NCBI GenBank assembly: GCA_025024175.1
Contig: QCXZ01000001.1
Location: 4,030,001-4,094,000, forward strand
Reading direction: 5' to 3'
Origin: Rhyzopertha dominica
Lineage: Eukaryota; Arthropoda; Insecta; Coleoptera; Bostrichidae
Length of the DNA: 64,000 bases
The number at the start of each line of letters is the position of its first letter. Within the stretch, counting starts at the first letter, position 1. Below are positions 1-11,432 of the stretch, in pieces. The notes beneath the pieces were generated by a model. The model was not told the origin of the DNA. It made no database searches and saw only the letters and a list, made by a program, of their open reading frames with translations. The position numbers and the translations under genes were made by a program.

Positions 1-687
1 GGTCTATAAGTATACTTCAGAAGTCTGCGCTGAGCTCTTATCACAGCTGAAAAACACGTAATTGCTCCCAATAAATATAAGCACAACATTGACACCCCAG
101 CCATCCAGAGGGATCTAGATAACACAAGGCGTACTCGAAACGTAAATTGCCCGAAATCAGCAGCATAACGCTGCACGACGACACAAAGAGGGTAAGGGCG
201 CACAAATTATAACCCCAAGGGTGGGACGGCTATTTTATCGACTAGGGGGTAGGGGGAAAAAAGCACCCGCCCGCTCCTCCGCGCGGCCGACTGAGCTAAT
301 TGCTTTTTAAACCTCACCTTGCGATAAAAGATATCGCCCTAACGAGGTAATTACCCAAACTGAATGTTGCGCTCGCGAGGGCGGGGGGAGTAGTTTCACT
401 TGTAACGGAATATCTGTTTGACGATATCGGAAAGCGATTTGCGAATTGAAGGACTTCTGGGATGGTAAAAGGGTCTCGACGCTGGGGAGATGTAGGTTCT
501 CAATTTGTATTGTGGGCTTTCGAGGGCTTTAGGTTTGCGGGGTGAGGTAGCTCAAGGAGGGTGTAAATATTTTAACGGAATGTTTGCAAATGGATATCGA
601 AAGTAGAGGTCGTTTTGCTGACCCTGAAAGGTGCTGTAAAAGGACAATTTTGGGCGTGTTAGATCGGAGTAAGAAATGACACTTTTA
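1..687. other. Unique sequence, no gene seen
   Basis: No recognisable coding or repeat signal. Positions 170-560 are comparatively GC-rich, with short G and C runs, and look like unique genomic DNA. Confidence 0.4.
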
Positions 688-783
688 AGTAAGAATTTAG
701 ACTGACATGATGACAAAGCCACCTAGCTGCCTTAACGGGTACTACTTCCTCAAGGAAGTGATCCGTAGCCTAACAAATTGGCA
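688..783 (-). repeat. Module P, copy 1 (inverted)
   Basis: The reverse complement of this block matches 62,240-62,363 over nearly its whole length. Shared pieces include GGCTAC, a small hairpin CTTCC-N4-GGAAG, GTACCCGTTAAGGCAGC and GTGGCTTTGTCATCATG. Copy 2 carries about 28 extra bases before the shared TAAATTCTTACT end. Here the module is inverted relative to the hammerhead-like segment that follows at 842, whereas at 62 kb the two have the same orientation. The family is not identified; a small hammerhead-bearing retroelement is the working idea. Confidence 0.75.
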
Positions 784-841
784 TGCAACTGCATACTTTA
801 ATTTGACAGCAGGCCCCCAAGGCACTTTTTTCTAGCAGGCA

Positions 842-925
842 TTGATGAGCTGTAATGACAGCGAAATAGATCTATCTGCAGTTGGTTGAGGTGCAGACAG
901 CATAGCATAGACAAGCATTTTAGAT
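842..925 (+). ncRNA. Defective hammerhead ribozyme-like copy
   Basis: This is a paralogue of the 62.4 kb ribozyme. The core reads TTGATGA (842-848), so the conserved C3 is T. Helix II follows (GCTG 849-852 with CAGC 859-862), then GAAA (863-866), a palindromic helix III ATAGATCTAT (866-875), C17 (876) and the helix I 5' strand TGCAGTT (877-883). The upstream strand AACTGCA needed to close helix I is missing just before the core. The 3' flank (about 891-925) still matches the distal helix I strand of the intact copy. With C3 lost and helix I not closed, it should be inactive. Confidence 0.65.
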
Positions 926-992
926 GACACTTTTGTTAAAATAGTGAGAAAGAAAACAACGTCATCGATAAGTTGCTAAATAAAAGGACCAC

Positions 993-1172
993 GATGTTCT
1001 CCGACTTCCACCCTATCATCCCGACTTGAACCCCATTGAGATGCTTTGGGCTACAATCAAGCACTTTGCTACAGACAGAAATTTGACGAATTTTTCAATA
1101 CATTTGCTGCACGAAATTGGAAATCATGCTGTCAACATGCCAAAACACCTTCTTGATGTCTACTATTTATGA
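993..1172 (+). pseudogene. DDE (IS630/Tc1-like) transposase C-terminal fragment
   Basis: An open frame of 59 codons ending in TGA reads LPPYHPDLNPIEMLWATIKH near its start. This is the third catalytic block of IS630/Tc1-like DDE transposases, where the E of NPIE is the last acidic residue. The rest (LLHEIGNHAVNMP and onward) is a normal-looking C-terminal tail. Nothing upstream supplies the first two aspartates, so this is a 5'-truncated relic. It lies just downstream of the hammerhead-like segment, but there is no evidence that the two belong to one element. Confidence 0.8.
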
Positions 1173-3262
1173 CTTTCCGGTACCAAAACATTTGGCTAAA
1201 TCTCATATTATATTTTATTGCCATTTTCGTGCACGGCTAATAAATACAAATCATCTTTTAAAGAAGAACGTTTCTCATTAGTTTTTGCATATGTACTCTG
1301 CATAAATAGTGGGTTTTTAATACATTTTTATTTTTAAAAATTAATACATACTATCTTTACTAAGAAAATTGATTAATTAATTAATATGTTAGTCATATTC
1401 TGTGATATTGCTTTTCTATTCTCCATTGAATAATGTAAATTGTATTTGTTCCAAATTAATCAAGAAACTCAACATAATTTCTCTGATTGTCCTACCTATA
1501 TTCAATTTTTTTTGTAAGTTACATATATTGTACCAGGAAACAACCAGTCGAAATATGTGTATAAGTAAATTTTATATATTATAAGTGGTCTAATACTTTC
1601 CTACAAATTTCGTTACCGTCTTTATAAATAGGGTTATATAAGTATATTTTGAAAACGATCTCTTGATTGTTACGTATCCAAAATTGCTTTCTAACCACTG
1701 GTAAACAAAATAATCATTAAATTCAGTGTGTTTAAAATCGCCTCTGTCTCGATTGTAAATCATCCAAATACTCAGATGACATGAGCTAAAGCTAAAATGG
1801 TTCGATTGTACTGTAAATTACATATTTTAGGTAACACTTCAAGGAAAACTCAAATTGTAGCGACTTCATAAATCACTATTAATTTTTCGAGTTCAAAATC
1901 AGCCACTTTTAAAGCTGTCCTCTTCAAAGAATATTTTAGTGTTGAACCAAAATTTTTCTATATTGCTGGTATAACAATATCTTTGCGATGTTTAGGTAGA
2001 CTTCCCCTTGAATAACGAAGAATCTGGCACGTGTCAAAAATCCAATCGCATGTCTTTCATATTCTTTAATTCATCGTGGAATATTTTTTTTTTTAGTTTT
2101 AAAAAAGGTACACTTCGACATAGTTTTTTTTTCGTAAAGTCAGTTCATATTGTATTGTTTGTTTAGTTTTACCACCACAGAGAAGTCCATTTTAGTCGTG
2201 AGGCATCTTCAATATTTTGTTTTGCAGCACTTTTTATATCTTTTTTGTTAAACCTCTATCTATCACACACAGGAACACTATCTGTATAATCCATAGTTTT
2301 AGATCTACACAAGTTCATTTGTCTTTTTCTAAATTTTATATGAAGTCTGTTTCAAACATATTAATAATAATAAATGTTTACAACTCCTTTTCCTACAATC
2401 GAGTTTTTAACGCATCTCGTACGACAGACCCAGATGCAATTAAATATTATAAATCAAAGATTATTCTATCAAAAATAAAACTAACTGTATCCTCTGACGA
2501 ACTGAAAAACAGCGACAAGGGGTCCAGCCTAGCAACCAAAACAGACGGCCGTTCTTAAAAAATTCGTTTCTAATGTCACTTATAACTATAGATATTACAC
2601 GGTTATTCATGTTCAAAAGATACAGCAGTGAATTATGCTCATGTTTAGAAAAGGCAATTTGCATACACACTCTAAACCAAAAATTTTCGAAAACGCGTTA
2701 TTCCAAAACGTACGTTTCGTGAAAGACTCGGCGTTAGCCTAAAACAAATTCCATGAAAATCAGCCTTTGATTCCGCAAAACTAAGGAATCACAAACACGT
2801 GTGGGCCATCCCCCTCTCGTCGTAGCGCCGACGAAAGAGCGAGACAGAATGGCGTTTCTTCAAAAGCATTACGGACCCTGCAATTTGCATAAAATTTTGC
2901 GTCCCCAACGGTACAAACGTAATTTTCAATCCTCGACAGCCTGCTTTGATGTTTTTCGTTATTTCGCCACGCTGAAACTGGAACACCACGACAGCTAAAC
3001 GAGCAAATAGTGGGCCGAGTACAAGGTGGAAAGGAGGCTTCAGTCACAACAGGTGGCGCTGAAGTGTCTTGAGTTTGCATAAGTTGTGGGGGAAGGGGGA
3101 TTTTTAAGACGGATGGGGATACCGCTGTTGAAGGGTTTATTACTGATTTATTGGCAGCTAGATTCCTTCATCGATAATATTGTTTGAATCATTCTATAAG
3201 GGTTATGTCAAAATTCCTGCACATATCAAGCAACGATTTATTTTTAGAAATCCCCTCGAAGG
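1173..3262. other. No recognised gene
   Basis: Positions 1,173-2,450 are AT-rich with only short, low-complexity open frames. Positions 2,690-3,080 are more GC-rich with opposed overlapping frames typical of non-coding DNA. No repeat partner was seen in the window. Confidence 0.35.
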
Positions 3263-3914
3263 AATTGGGTATTTGCCATGTATTTATNTTTTATTAAATT
3301 GCATATTAATAGGTAGCATCTAATCCACCAAACAGCTGTGACAGCTTATAAATTTGAAAAAATGGATCGTAAGGTGTATTCTTAATATTAAAAATGTGAA
3401 TATTTAAAGGGACCGCCAAAACGCGAACATATTGGCCGTGACGTCAGGTGTCTTGTAAATGGCCGCTTGTTTACATCTGGGGTCAGCGCGTCACGCGTCA
3501 GCCTCAGCCCGTCAACTTACCAGTTTGTTGTTTGCGTTCATTTTGTGACAAGCGAATTAAAATGCGCCAAGAAAAAGTGGAATACTTATGAGTTTTGACT
3601 TCTGAAGGCATGTTCATTGTTATGGAATTTGTGTACAGCGGCGAACGGTTCAACGCGGCGGAGATGAGGAACGTAAAAGCAACAGCATAAGTGAACTTCT
3701 TATCAAATTAACGCAGCATTGGCAATTTGATCACAGTGGGTTGTTGGAAACATACTGTTTGTAAACATACAAATGTAAGAATCAAGAATGTACCCTAAAC
3801 TTGACATTTATTTTAGACGTCAGAATAAATATAAATTGCCTTTTAGTTTCGGGGCTCGTTTCCGGTCTGGCTAACAGTCGAATATATGGGGAACCACGTC
3901 GTTCTTTATTATAA
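3263..3914 (-). mobile_element. THAP-family DNA transposon, copy T1 (truncated)
   Basis: The terminus AATTGGGTATTTGCCATG is followed by sequence nearly identical to T2 (10,189) and T3 (16,522). It includes the subterminal block GGGACCGCCAAAACGCG and the palindrome TGACGTCA (3,439-3,446). The copy ends where repeat X begins, so the half that carries the THAP exons and the other terminus is missing. Strand is given for the THAP reading direction of the family. Confidence 0.85.
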
Positions 3915-4858
3915 CATTCTGTTGTTACTTGTCCATCAATTTTAGAACAGATTTGCGTCAGATAACGAAAATCCACCGCAAATTAAATCAATACTTCCAG
4001 ATCAAGTTGTCAAAATGAAATTTACGCTTTTATTTCTTATATTATACCATCAATAATGAGGCTTTGAGCATTTTTTATCTCTAGACATTTTTTTCTACGA
4101 CAGACAGAAATTTAATTTTCTATATAATAGCAAAATTCAAAAAAAGTTGTGTGGACAGGGTCCAAAATTAATTTTTTTTGAAATATTTGGAAAATGTCAA
4201 AATTTTGGAAACATTTTTTACACTTTTTGTGAGAAATTTTATTTCCTATCGGATGGTATTTTCATATTTGAATATATTAAGTATTTTCTGAGACATTTGG
4301 GAAAATCAGGTTTTTTAAACGACCGCTTTTTTATTCTAAAATGTTTGCTGCACCGACAATTTATAAGGACTAATAATCACATACTAAAAGGTAAAAGATA
4401 AAAGTTTGCAAAAAGGGTAGTTATCCCGCAATTTTAGGGAAGGGGGCCCTATACCCTACTCACCCCAAAAACAACATGTTGCTTCGGGTAGTTGAGATTT
4501 ATATGTATGCCAAATTTCAAGTTCATATGTTAACTCTTTCGAAAGTTATCGCGTCCACACACAGACAGACATACAAACACGAAATTTTTGCTCTAATTTT
4601 GTTTTTGGATGTTGTCGAGCATTTTAAAGCCATTGAGCAAATAAATATTTTGAAAATTTATTTCGCGATACAATACTTCCCATCCGATGGATGTGGATGC
4701 AAAATTAAGTACATAAAATACGACTATTCTATATATTTCTTATATTGTGAGGGTAATACTTATTTCACACTAAACTTCAGAAGTATATCAAATAAAATGT
4801 GGCGCTTCTGCAGTTGACATTTATTAAACATACACATACAAGGAGGTCTAAATTTAAA
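3915..4858. repeat. Dispersed repeat X, copy 1
   Basis: This matches 52,559-53,139 and 54,296-54,447 in the same orientation, including AATTTTAGAACAGATTTG, the motif CCTATCGGATGGTATTTTCA and a right end at ACACATACAAGGAG. It contains a short CACACACAGACAGACATAC run at about 4,556. No terminal inverted repeats or coding motif were recognised, so the class is unknown. The open frames inside are AT-rich and carry no known domain. Confidence 0.75.
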
Positions 4859-6219
4859 AAAAAGCTATAACTCAGATTCCTTCTTCTTTCTTGCACTTAT
4901 TTATCAGTATATCTGTCATTGTGCTTATAATACTATTTAATTCTCATTACAATATAACAATTACAAGGAAATGAAATAGAATATGTGTTTAAAAACAATT
5001 CATCCACTACATTGTCAAAAACAACACTGTGAATATGTTTGGTTAAATATTTTTTATTTTAACTGTGAAATGATCTGATTTGGATGATTTAGCCGTCTTC
5101 TGGATTTTAAAATAGTAAGTGTAGATGAAGGACCAGCTGTATCAGAAACATTTGTTCGATAAAGGTGGAGCATTTCGACGATTAAAATTTTTTTGCATAT
5201 AAAGCTCTATCGGAAGATTTACTGTTACAGTTCGGCACCACACAATACTTTCCCATTTTTGTTATTTCATAAAACTTCACAGAAATACCACATCGAATGT
5301 ATGATTATGCATGCCACTGGCGAGCGCTTTTACCATTATATTCCATCTCTTACTAGACCTCTCTCTCCCACACTGACTACGAATCTGGGCCGCAGTTACC
5401 ATACGGTCGTGCGGATACCTCTCTATCTACTACCGTGCTTTTAATTGAATAGGCTTCATCCTTTCGAATTCTGATGATAAACGAAGGTTTTGCACGCATT
5501 TCTTATCTTCTGAATCTGTCGTGCAAGAAACGACAGCGTCCGTTCAGAGAACCCCGCGGTACGCCGTCGCTTCGAGGAGCGAAATTAATCGGCAATCCGT
5601 TCCGTGTCAGTTTTAAACGGTAGGTAATGAAATGGACCCGTGCGACTGCCAATAAACACCAATTCTCAAGTAGGAAATGTCAAACTGCACGCTCGGTTAG
5701 TTTTCCAGTTCTGGTTTCCACGCACGTACACCGCGTAGTTAATCTGGGAGGAGAACAGGTGGCTCTAGAGACCGTCTGATACCCACACCGATCGGTTTTC
5801 GGTCGTGAGAGGAAGGGAGAGCGGCTAATGTTGACGTGGCTTGTTGGAGAGAGACGTGAGTGAGGTGAATGCAGCTTAGGACGGATGGTCCGTGTCAAAG
5901 GTCACAGATATGTTGACTTTGGGTCTGTTCTAAACGTAACTGTTCACAGTTTAGGGTCTTGACTGTTCCATCTAGAACAGTTGCTTTTTAATCTATTTCT
6001 CAAGTTTCTTTTCCATAAGATAGTTAGTTTTGCAATCAGCTATCATAGAAAAAGCAATACAAGATTGTATTTGCATTACATTCAATTACACTGGTATAAA
6101 ATTATGCCTAATTCTAAAAACATTCATTGTTATAAGATAAAGAAATGTCACGTTTCTACCCATTCTAAGGGGTTGTTTATTAAATCAAATATCTTGATTA
6201 TTTTGCATCTAGAATGTCT
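4859..6219. other. No recognised gene; contains repeat Y1
   Basis: 4,859-5,330 is AT-rich. 5,480-5,900 is GC-richer unique sequence with short opposed frames and no recognisable protein. Repeat Y1 is listed separately. Confidence 0.35.
5340..5438 (+). repeat. Dispersed repeat Y, copy 1
   Basis: This is a diverged inverted match to 52,340-52,440. Shared pieces are CTCTCTC, GACTACGAA/GGCTACGAA and GATACCTCTCTATCTACTACCGTG at the 3' side (given here only in part). It is short, has no coding motif, and could be a SINE or a structured RNA relic. Confidence 0.55.
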
Positions 6220-6227
6220 CTTTTAAG

Positions 6228-6799
6228 TAAGGTGACCAACCGTCCGGATTTAGCCCGGACAGGTTTGTATTTTTGTTTAAGAGTCCGTACTTAATGTGGT
6301 ATCCGGATTTGTCCGGATTTTCAAAATTTTGTTTGAATTTGTCCGGTTTTTTATAGTTTGAGCTAAAAATGTGCACATGGTATTTTACTTCATTATTGTT
6401 TCCAGTTAGACGGCTAATTGTTATGGCATGCGCGACTTCTAAGTCGCCATATTGGGCGTTCGTAGAGCAGCGAGTCTGCGCGGTAACTCGCTGATGTGAC
6501 AAAGTGAATAGCGCTTAGCCAAATGTGCGACAGGTCCTGTTGTTTGTTGTATCGTTGCCATGACGTTTCCATATTTTAATCTTTACTGCGCATGCGTCTG
6601 GCCCTACCTGTTCGAGAATCATTTATCACAAAATCTTATTACATTAAACTTATAGGTCCAAGTATTTAGTTCTGTGGTGTCAGCACCCAATTGCATAGCC
6701 GTCATAACCTAATGCCTGGACATCCTCTTTATTATCCTATATTACAAATAGCACCATGAAGGCGTCCGGCTTTTCTGCTTTGGGAAGTTGGTCACCTTA
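6228..6799. mobile_element. hAT-type MITE with 8-bp target duplication
   Basis: The terminal inverted repeats are TAAGGTGACCAAC (6,228-6,240) and its reverse complement (6,787-6,799). They are flanked on both sides by the direct repeat CTTTTAAG (6,220-6,227 and 6,800-6,807). An 8-bp target duplication is typical of the hAT superfamily. The interior has GTCCGG repeats near both ends and no transposase. The 97-residue minus frame that overlaps it has no known domain, so the element is non-autonomous. Confidence 0.85.
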
Positions 6800-6807
6800 C
6801 TTTTAAG

Positions 6808-8008
6808 TGTCCAACAGTAATCAACTAGCATATTCGTACTCCACTTGCCGTGATACCCCTTCTGCATATTTGATATGTCTGGATGAAAGCGTATTTTTAA
6901 TGACATATTGCATGCCTGAGCTTTATACGACATTAAAAGTTTTTTAATTAGATTTTTATAATCTTTAGCAATGTGGTCCCCAAAANTCCTTTGATCATAT
7001 TTTCAAGGATGTCGATGCATGTTTTTCGTTATCGATGAGTTGGTGATCGAAGTTGTCGTCTTTTATTAGCTCTCTTATTTGAGGCCCTATAAATATTATT
7101 TCTCTTGTTTTTGCTTCACTGAACTTTGGAAACTAAATCGTTTGCCATTACTGTCAAAGTGATTGTACAAAGTTTTTTATAACACTAAGTTTTATATATA
7201 ATGGTGGCATAATAAGATCTTCAGATTTATTTAAAGGTGTATCTAACATTTTTTTGTTTCATGATGACAGCAGGTAACTATGTTTAAAATACAAAATACT
7301 TTTTGTGTAACAAGAATCTTGTTGACCAGTGTTTTAACTATACTAATTATTTTTTGATAGTTGTCTTATCCAAACTTCATGATCTTATATTAAGCTTGCA
7401 TTTGTTAACACTGACTTTCTTCATACAGACGAAGCGCTTTTTGATATAGTGGCACAGGAGTATCACAAGGTTTTATCTAGTGGCCTCTGTTGTTTGTTAA
7501 AACATATTTCTAACACTGATCTCTTGTGAAGCCATGTAAATTGGTTTCTAGGCTGATGAAGCTCACATTTACTGGTCTTTGACCTAAAAAAAGCTACGAA
7601 ATCAGCATGTTGAGATACTAGCAAAGATTTTTTAGACGACATACTACTCATGCAACATAAATATGATAGACTTGCCATAAAAGATAGTTCATATCATAAC
7701 CATCCGGTTGATAACGCCATCTGTTTCTGAACTGTGATACAGACTTTTTACGTAGCATGTGATTATACGTCCAGGTCTAAGCAAAAAATTATTAAGGTTC
7801 ATATAATCTAAAATTGAAGTTTTCGAAGTTATGCATGGGTGGTCCAGTTATCTCATGCTCACCCATTTTATGACTTTATTTCGTACGTGGCATAGGTACA
7901 TTTAATTCTAAGCAAAAAAACTGCTAGGATGGAAAAGTGCTCGTCTATTTCAGTAATGTATTCGAACATTAGGGAAAAATCTGTTACATAAGCAAGAAAT
8001 GCTGGAGT
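6808..8008. other. No recognised gene
   Basis: AT-rich unique-looking sequence. The longest minus frame (7,463-7,678) has no recognisable motif. Confidence 0.35.
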
Positions 8009-9300
8009 CAGGGCTGGATCTAGGGGTGAGGGGCGGCTTTTTTAAATAAAATAGAAGTTGAACCAAATACCATTATAAAGACAAGAAATGGACAACAAGC
8101 TAAAGTTGGATAAAACAATAGATGGAGAACATCAAAGGATTTCGAACCTGGAGAGATGTTTTGAAAATAATTATTGCTGTTACACAATTATGCGCTTCAC
8201 AAATGTTGCCACTTCGAGGTACTTTTTGAGCCCAATAATGGAAAATTTTGGAGGATAATGGAATTACTCTCACACTTTGATCCAGTCACTGGGGAACAGT
8301 ATCCATTCAAATGCTACTCACTATTTATGAAAGACAATTCAAAATGATATCACATGTAAACCTACTATGAAAAAAGTTCGTAAAGTTAAAAAATCAAAAT
8401 ACTATTTTAGACTGCACCCCGGACGTAAGTAAAATAAAGCAAATGTCTTTAATTATTCGTAGTGTATCAAAAGAGGATTGAGAATACGTTTGTAGAGTAT
8501 TTGATAAATTTTCGAATCGTCAACTGGTATCGGACTAACCGAGTTGTTAATAAAAGAACTCAATAAATGCGAGGTTGGAAATATTCGCGGTCAAGAGTAC
8601 GATAACGGGTCCAACATGAAGAGGGCACATTCTCTGTTCTAAATGAATTTTAACTGAAAATCCGAAAGCTTTTTTTGTTCCTTGCTCATGTCATTCCTTA
8701 AATCTTGTTGTAAATGACGCAACCCAGTAGACAGATGAAATATCGAACTTTTTATTACAACATACAGATAGAGTGTGGTAAAAAAACATATCTCATCACT
8801 AACGCTAAAAAGTGTAAGTGATACAAGATGGGAAAGCCATATTGAAGCAATCAACTCGGGGAAATATATGACGCTCTAGTTTAAATATCTCTAGATCCAC
8901 ACAAAGACACTGACACGGAATAAAAGTAGTTTATTAGCAATTATCATTTCTAGTTACAAATTTATTTATAGTGCAGTGGTATGGCATGATATTTTATTTG
9001 AAATAAATTTGGAATCAAAATTATTGCAGAGCCCGAAGATGGTTTTAAGTTAAACTACCGCTGTTTTTGAAAATTATTACGTCTTTTTTTAAAAGAATAT
9101 CGTCTGAATTGCTTTAATCAAATGTTAGCTATCTCTAAAGAAATTGCAGAAGACATGGAAATTATTTCGGAATATATAAGTACTCGGCCTCTTAGAATTC
9201 GGCGTAAGACGAAACTTTTTGAATATGAAGGAGCGGCTGAACCCTTTGATAGTCCTATTAAACCGGCCCTGGCTGTACTTTTACACTCAAAATTAGTAAT
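8009..9300 (+). pseudogene. hAT transposase pseudogene (ZMYM1/TTF-type family)
   Basis: The 5' end CAGGGCTGGATCTAGGGG (8,009) looks like a hAT terminus. Across shifting frames, conserved hAT blocks appear in order: TWRDVLKIIIAV (about 8,140), NNGKFWRIMELLSHFDPV (about 8,236), LDCTPDVSKIKQMSLIIRSV (about 8,407), GQEYDNGSNMK (about 8,593), DTRWESHIEAIN (about 8,825), VVWHDILFEINLESKLLQSP (about 8,978) and AISKEIAEDMEI (9,127). Stops and frameshifts are frequent. The C-terminal hAT dimerisation region and the 3' terminus were not found, so the copy is 3'-truncated near 9,300. The open frame that runs on to 9,484 leaves hAT homology there. Confidence 0.85.
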
Positions 9301-10188
9301 AAATAGTTACGTGGAGCTACGCTTTCGTATGTTGGTGCTTCAGCTCACTCCTTCCATAAGCTATAAGCATCAACACGTAACACTCACGTCCAAGCGCACA
9401 CCATTCCTTATTATCACGAGAAAATCCAAGGACAACGAAAAAAAAATCTCTACGAACCGTATTCAGTTTCCACTCGGTCGGTAAGGTCCCCAATTTCGCC
9501 CGATGGCCCGAACCGGCTGCATTCCTCCGTACGAAATGAAAACGGCCGTCGTCGTCATGTTGTGTCTACCCGGCACCCACGTGTTCGGTCCCAGGCTTGG
9601 AGAGCATTGTGTTCACACAGCGGATCGCGGCCATAAACTGGTTTTAGTTTCGAGAGACGGAAGACCCTTTCTGCTACAAAGTTTCCGCACCGGCGGAACA
9701 CAATGACTGAATTACCGACAGTTCTTCGTGGTGCTGCCGCAAATCTTCGAATATTAGGGGTAGGTGATGGGGTAAGGGGCCTGTTACGTGATTGGCAGAC
9801 GTTTTGTTGCTAAAATCGTCGCTGGAAATGAAATATTTCGTGTCGTGTGTAAAAAATGCAGATTATATGTCATTGTGGCACCCAGTGGATTTAGGTTTTT
9901 AGTTTCCCATTAGATTCAATAAAAACAAACGATTTCTTCTCTTCTTAGTCTTTTTGTCTTCCTGAAACTTCAGCCAACTCATTAGTTACAGTTTTATTTT
10001 GGACTTGACTAGTATAATTTGCTAGAGTTCACGGAAAATATTATACAAAACGCACATCCCTATATAAGGTGTCCGGAAATAACAAGCAAAATATTAATGG
10101 GGTGATTTTCCCCGAGAAATTAAGACTTCTTCTCTTTTCCAGTATTTGCAAAGTGTACTTTTCTATTCTTATTCAATCTCAAAATCAC
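9301..10188. other. No recognised gene
   Basis: 9,440-9,760 is GC-richer and contains a 67-codon plus frame (9,503-9,706) without recognisable motifs. The remainder is AT-rich. Confidence 0.35.
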
Positions 10189-11432
10189 AATTAGGTATTT
10201 GCCATGTATTTATATTTTATTAAATTGCAATTTAATAGGTAGCATCTAATCCACAAAACAGCTGCGACAGCTGATAAATTCGAAAAAATGGATCGTAAGG
10301 TGTATTTTTAATATTAAAAATGTGAATATTTAAAGGGACCGCCAAAACGCGAACATATTGGCCGTGATGTCAGGTGTCTTGTAAATGGCCGCTTGTTTAC
10401 ATCTGGGGTCGGCGCGTCACGCGTCAGCCTCAGCCCGTCAATTTATCAGTTTGTTGTTTGCGTTCATTTTGTGACAAGCGAATTAAAATGCGCCAAGAAA
10501 AAGTGAAATACTTATGAGTTATGACTTCTGAAGGCATGTTCATTGTTATGGAATTGATGTACAGCGACGAGCGGTTCAACGCGGCGGAGGTGAGGAACGT
10601 AAAGGCGACAGCATAAGTGAACTTTTTCTCAAATTAACGTAGTATTGATAATTTGATCACAGTGGGTTGTTGGACACATACTATTTGTAAACATAAAAAC
10701 GTAAGAATCAAAAATGTGCCCTAAACTTGACATTTATTTTAGAGGTCAGAATAAATATAAATTGCCATTTATTACTAACAGTCGAATATATGGGAAGTCA
10801 ACGTCGTTCTTTATTATAACATTCCCTCTGTCAACTTAAAACGCATATAATTTTTCATATCCTCTTCAAGCTATAACAAAATGGCAACCCAATGCTAAAC
10901 ACTTATAACCCCAAAAAGAATAATAAAACTTACAGTAAGAATTAAGATGATCTTCACAACAGAAAAACGGCATATCCCGTCTAGGGGCCTTAAACAACTT
11001 TTTCATACGTTGATAATCTCGAGGAACGGTTACAAAAATTTTGTTAGCTGTACTGGCTGAAGTACTTTTACAAAACAACACTAGTTTTGTTTTCCATACA
11101 TAATAGATGCTTGTAAGACTACAGAAATCACTTTTAAATGCGACCTGTTACACCGTCCTTTCAATAAACACCACACAAAAGCTTTTTCAATACAAGAATG
11201 ATACTACACCATTAAGCAGCACGCTCCTCGGTAATGTTTACATGACACTTGACGTCACGAGTTGAATAACCTTGGATAGAAGCGTTTTGGCGGTGACTCC
11301 TAAGATTCGAATTTCAGACCTGAAATTCTCTACCTACAAATATTTTTGTTGTTTTTCATAACATGGCGTACGATATATATGCATTTCAAGATTTATTTTA
11401 TGTAATTTTCAAAAAAATTATAATACCCAATT
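10189..11432 (-). mobile_element. THAP-family DNA transposon, copy T2 (both ends present)
   Basis: Termini are AATTAGGTATTTGCC at 10,189 and AATACCCAATT at 11,422-11,432. Beneath the short termini lie longer subterminal inverted repeats. The left block has CCGCCAAAACGCG, a diverged TGATGTCA and TGTCTTGTAAA. The right block, read in reverse complement, has CCGCCAAAACGCTTC, TGACGTCA (11,250-11,257) and TGTCATGTAAAC. The interior holds a split THAP-domain reading frame on the minus strand. No DDE or RNase H transposase domain is present, so it is probably a non-autonomous derivative. No convincing target duplication was seen. Confidence 0.85.
10780..11095 (-). pseudogene. THAP zinc-finger domain, two exons, in T2
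   Basis: The first exon-like part (about 11,095-10,925) reads STANKIFVTVPRDYQRMKK then RRDMPFFCCEDHL, which supplies the C-x2-H half of the C2CH THAP finger. A donor-like GTAAGTTT follows. An acceptor-like TTTTGTTATAG precedes the second part (from 10,870), which reads LEEDMKNYMRF and is the family-typical middle of a THAP domain. THAP domains are sequence-specific DNA-binding fingers found at the N-terminus of P-element-type transposases and of domesticated proteins. The first zinc-binding cysteine pair is damaged and the exon phases do not join cleanly, so it is probably a relic. Confidence 0.75.

Noticed and set aside
6209..6502. 97-codon minus-strand frame
   Set aside because: It lies inside the hAT-type MITE, crosses its terminal repeat and has no domain.
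7551..7575. CTGATGA sequence tested as a hammerhead core
   Set aside because: No GAAA at the right distance and no helix II.
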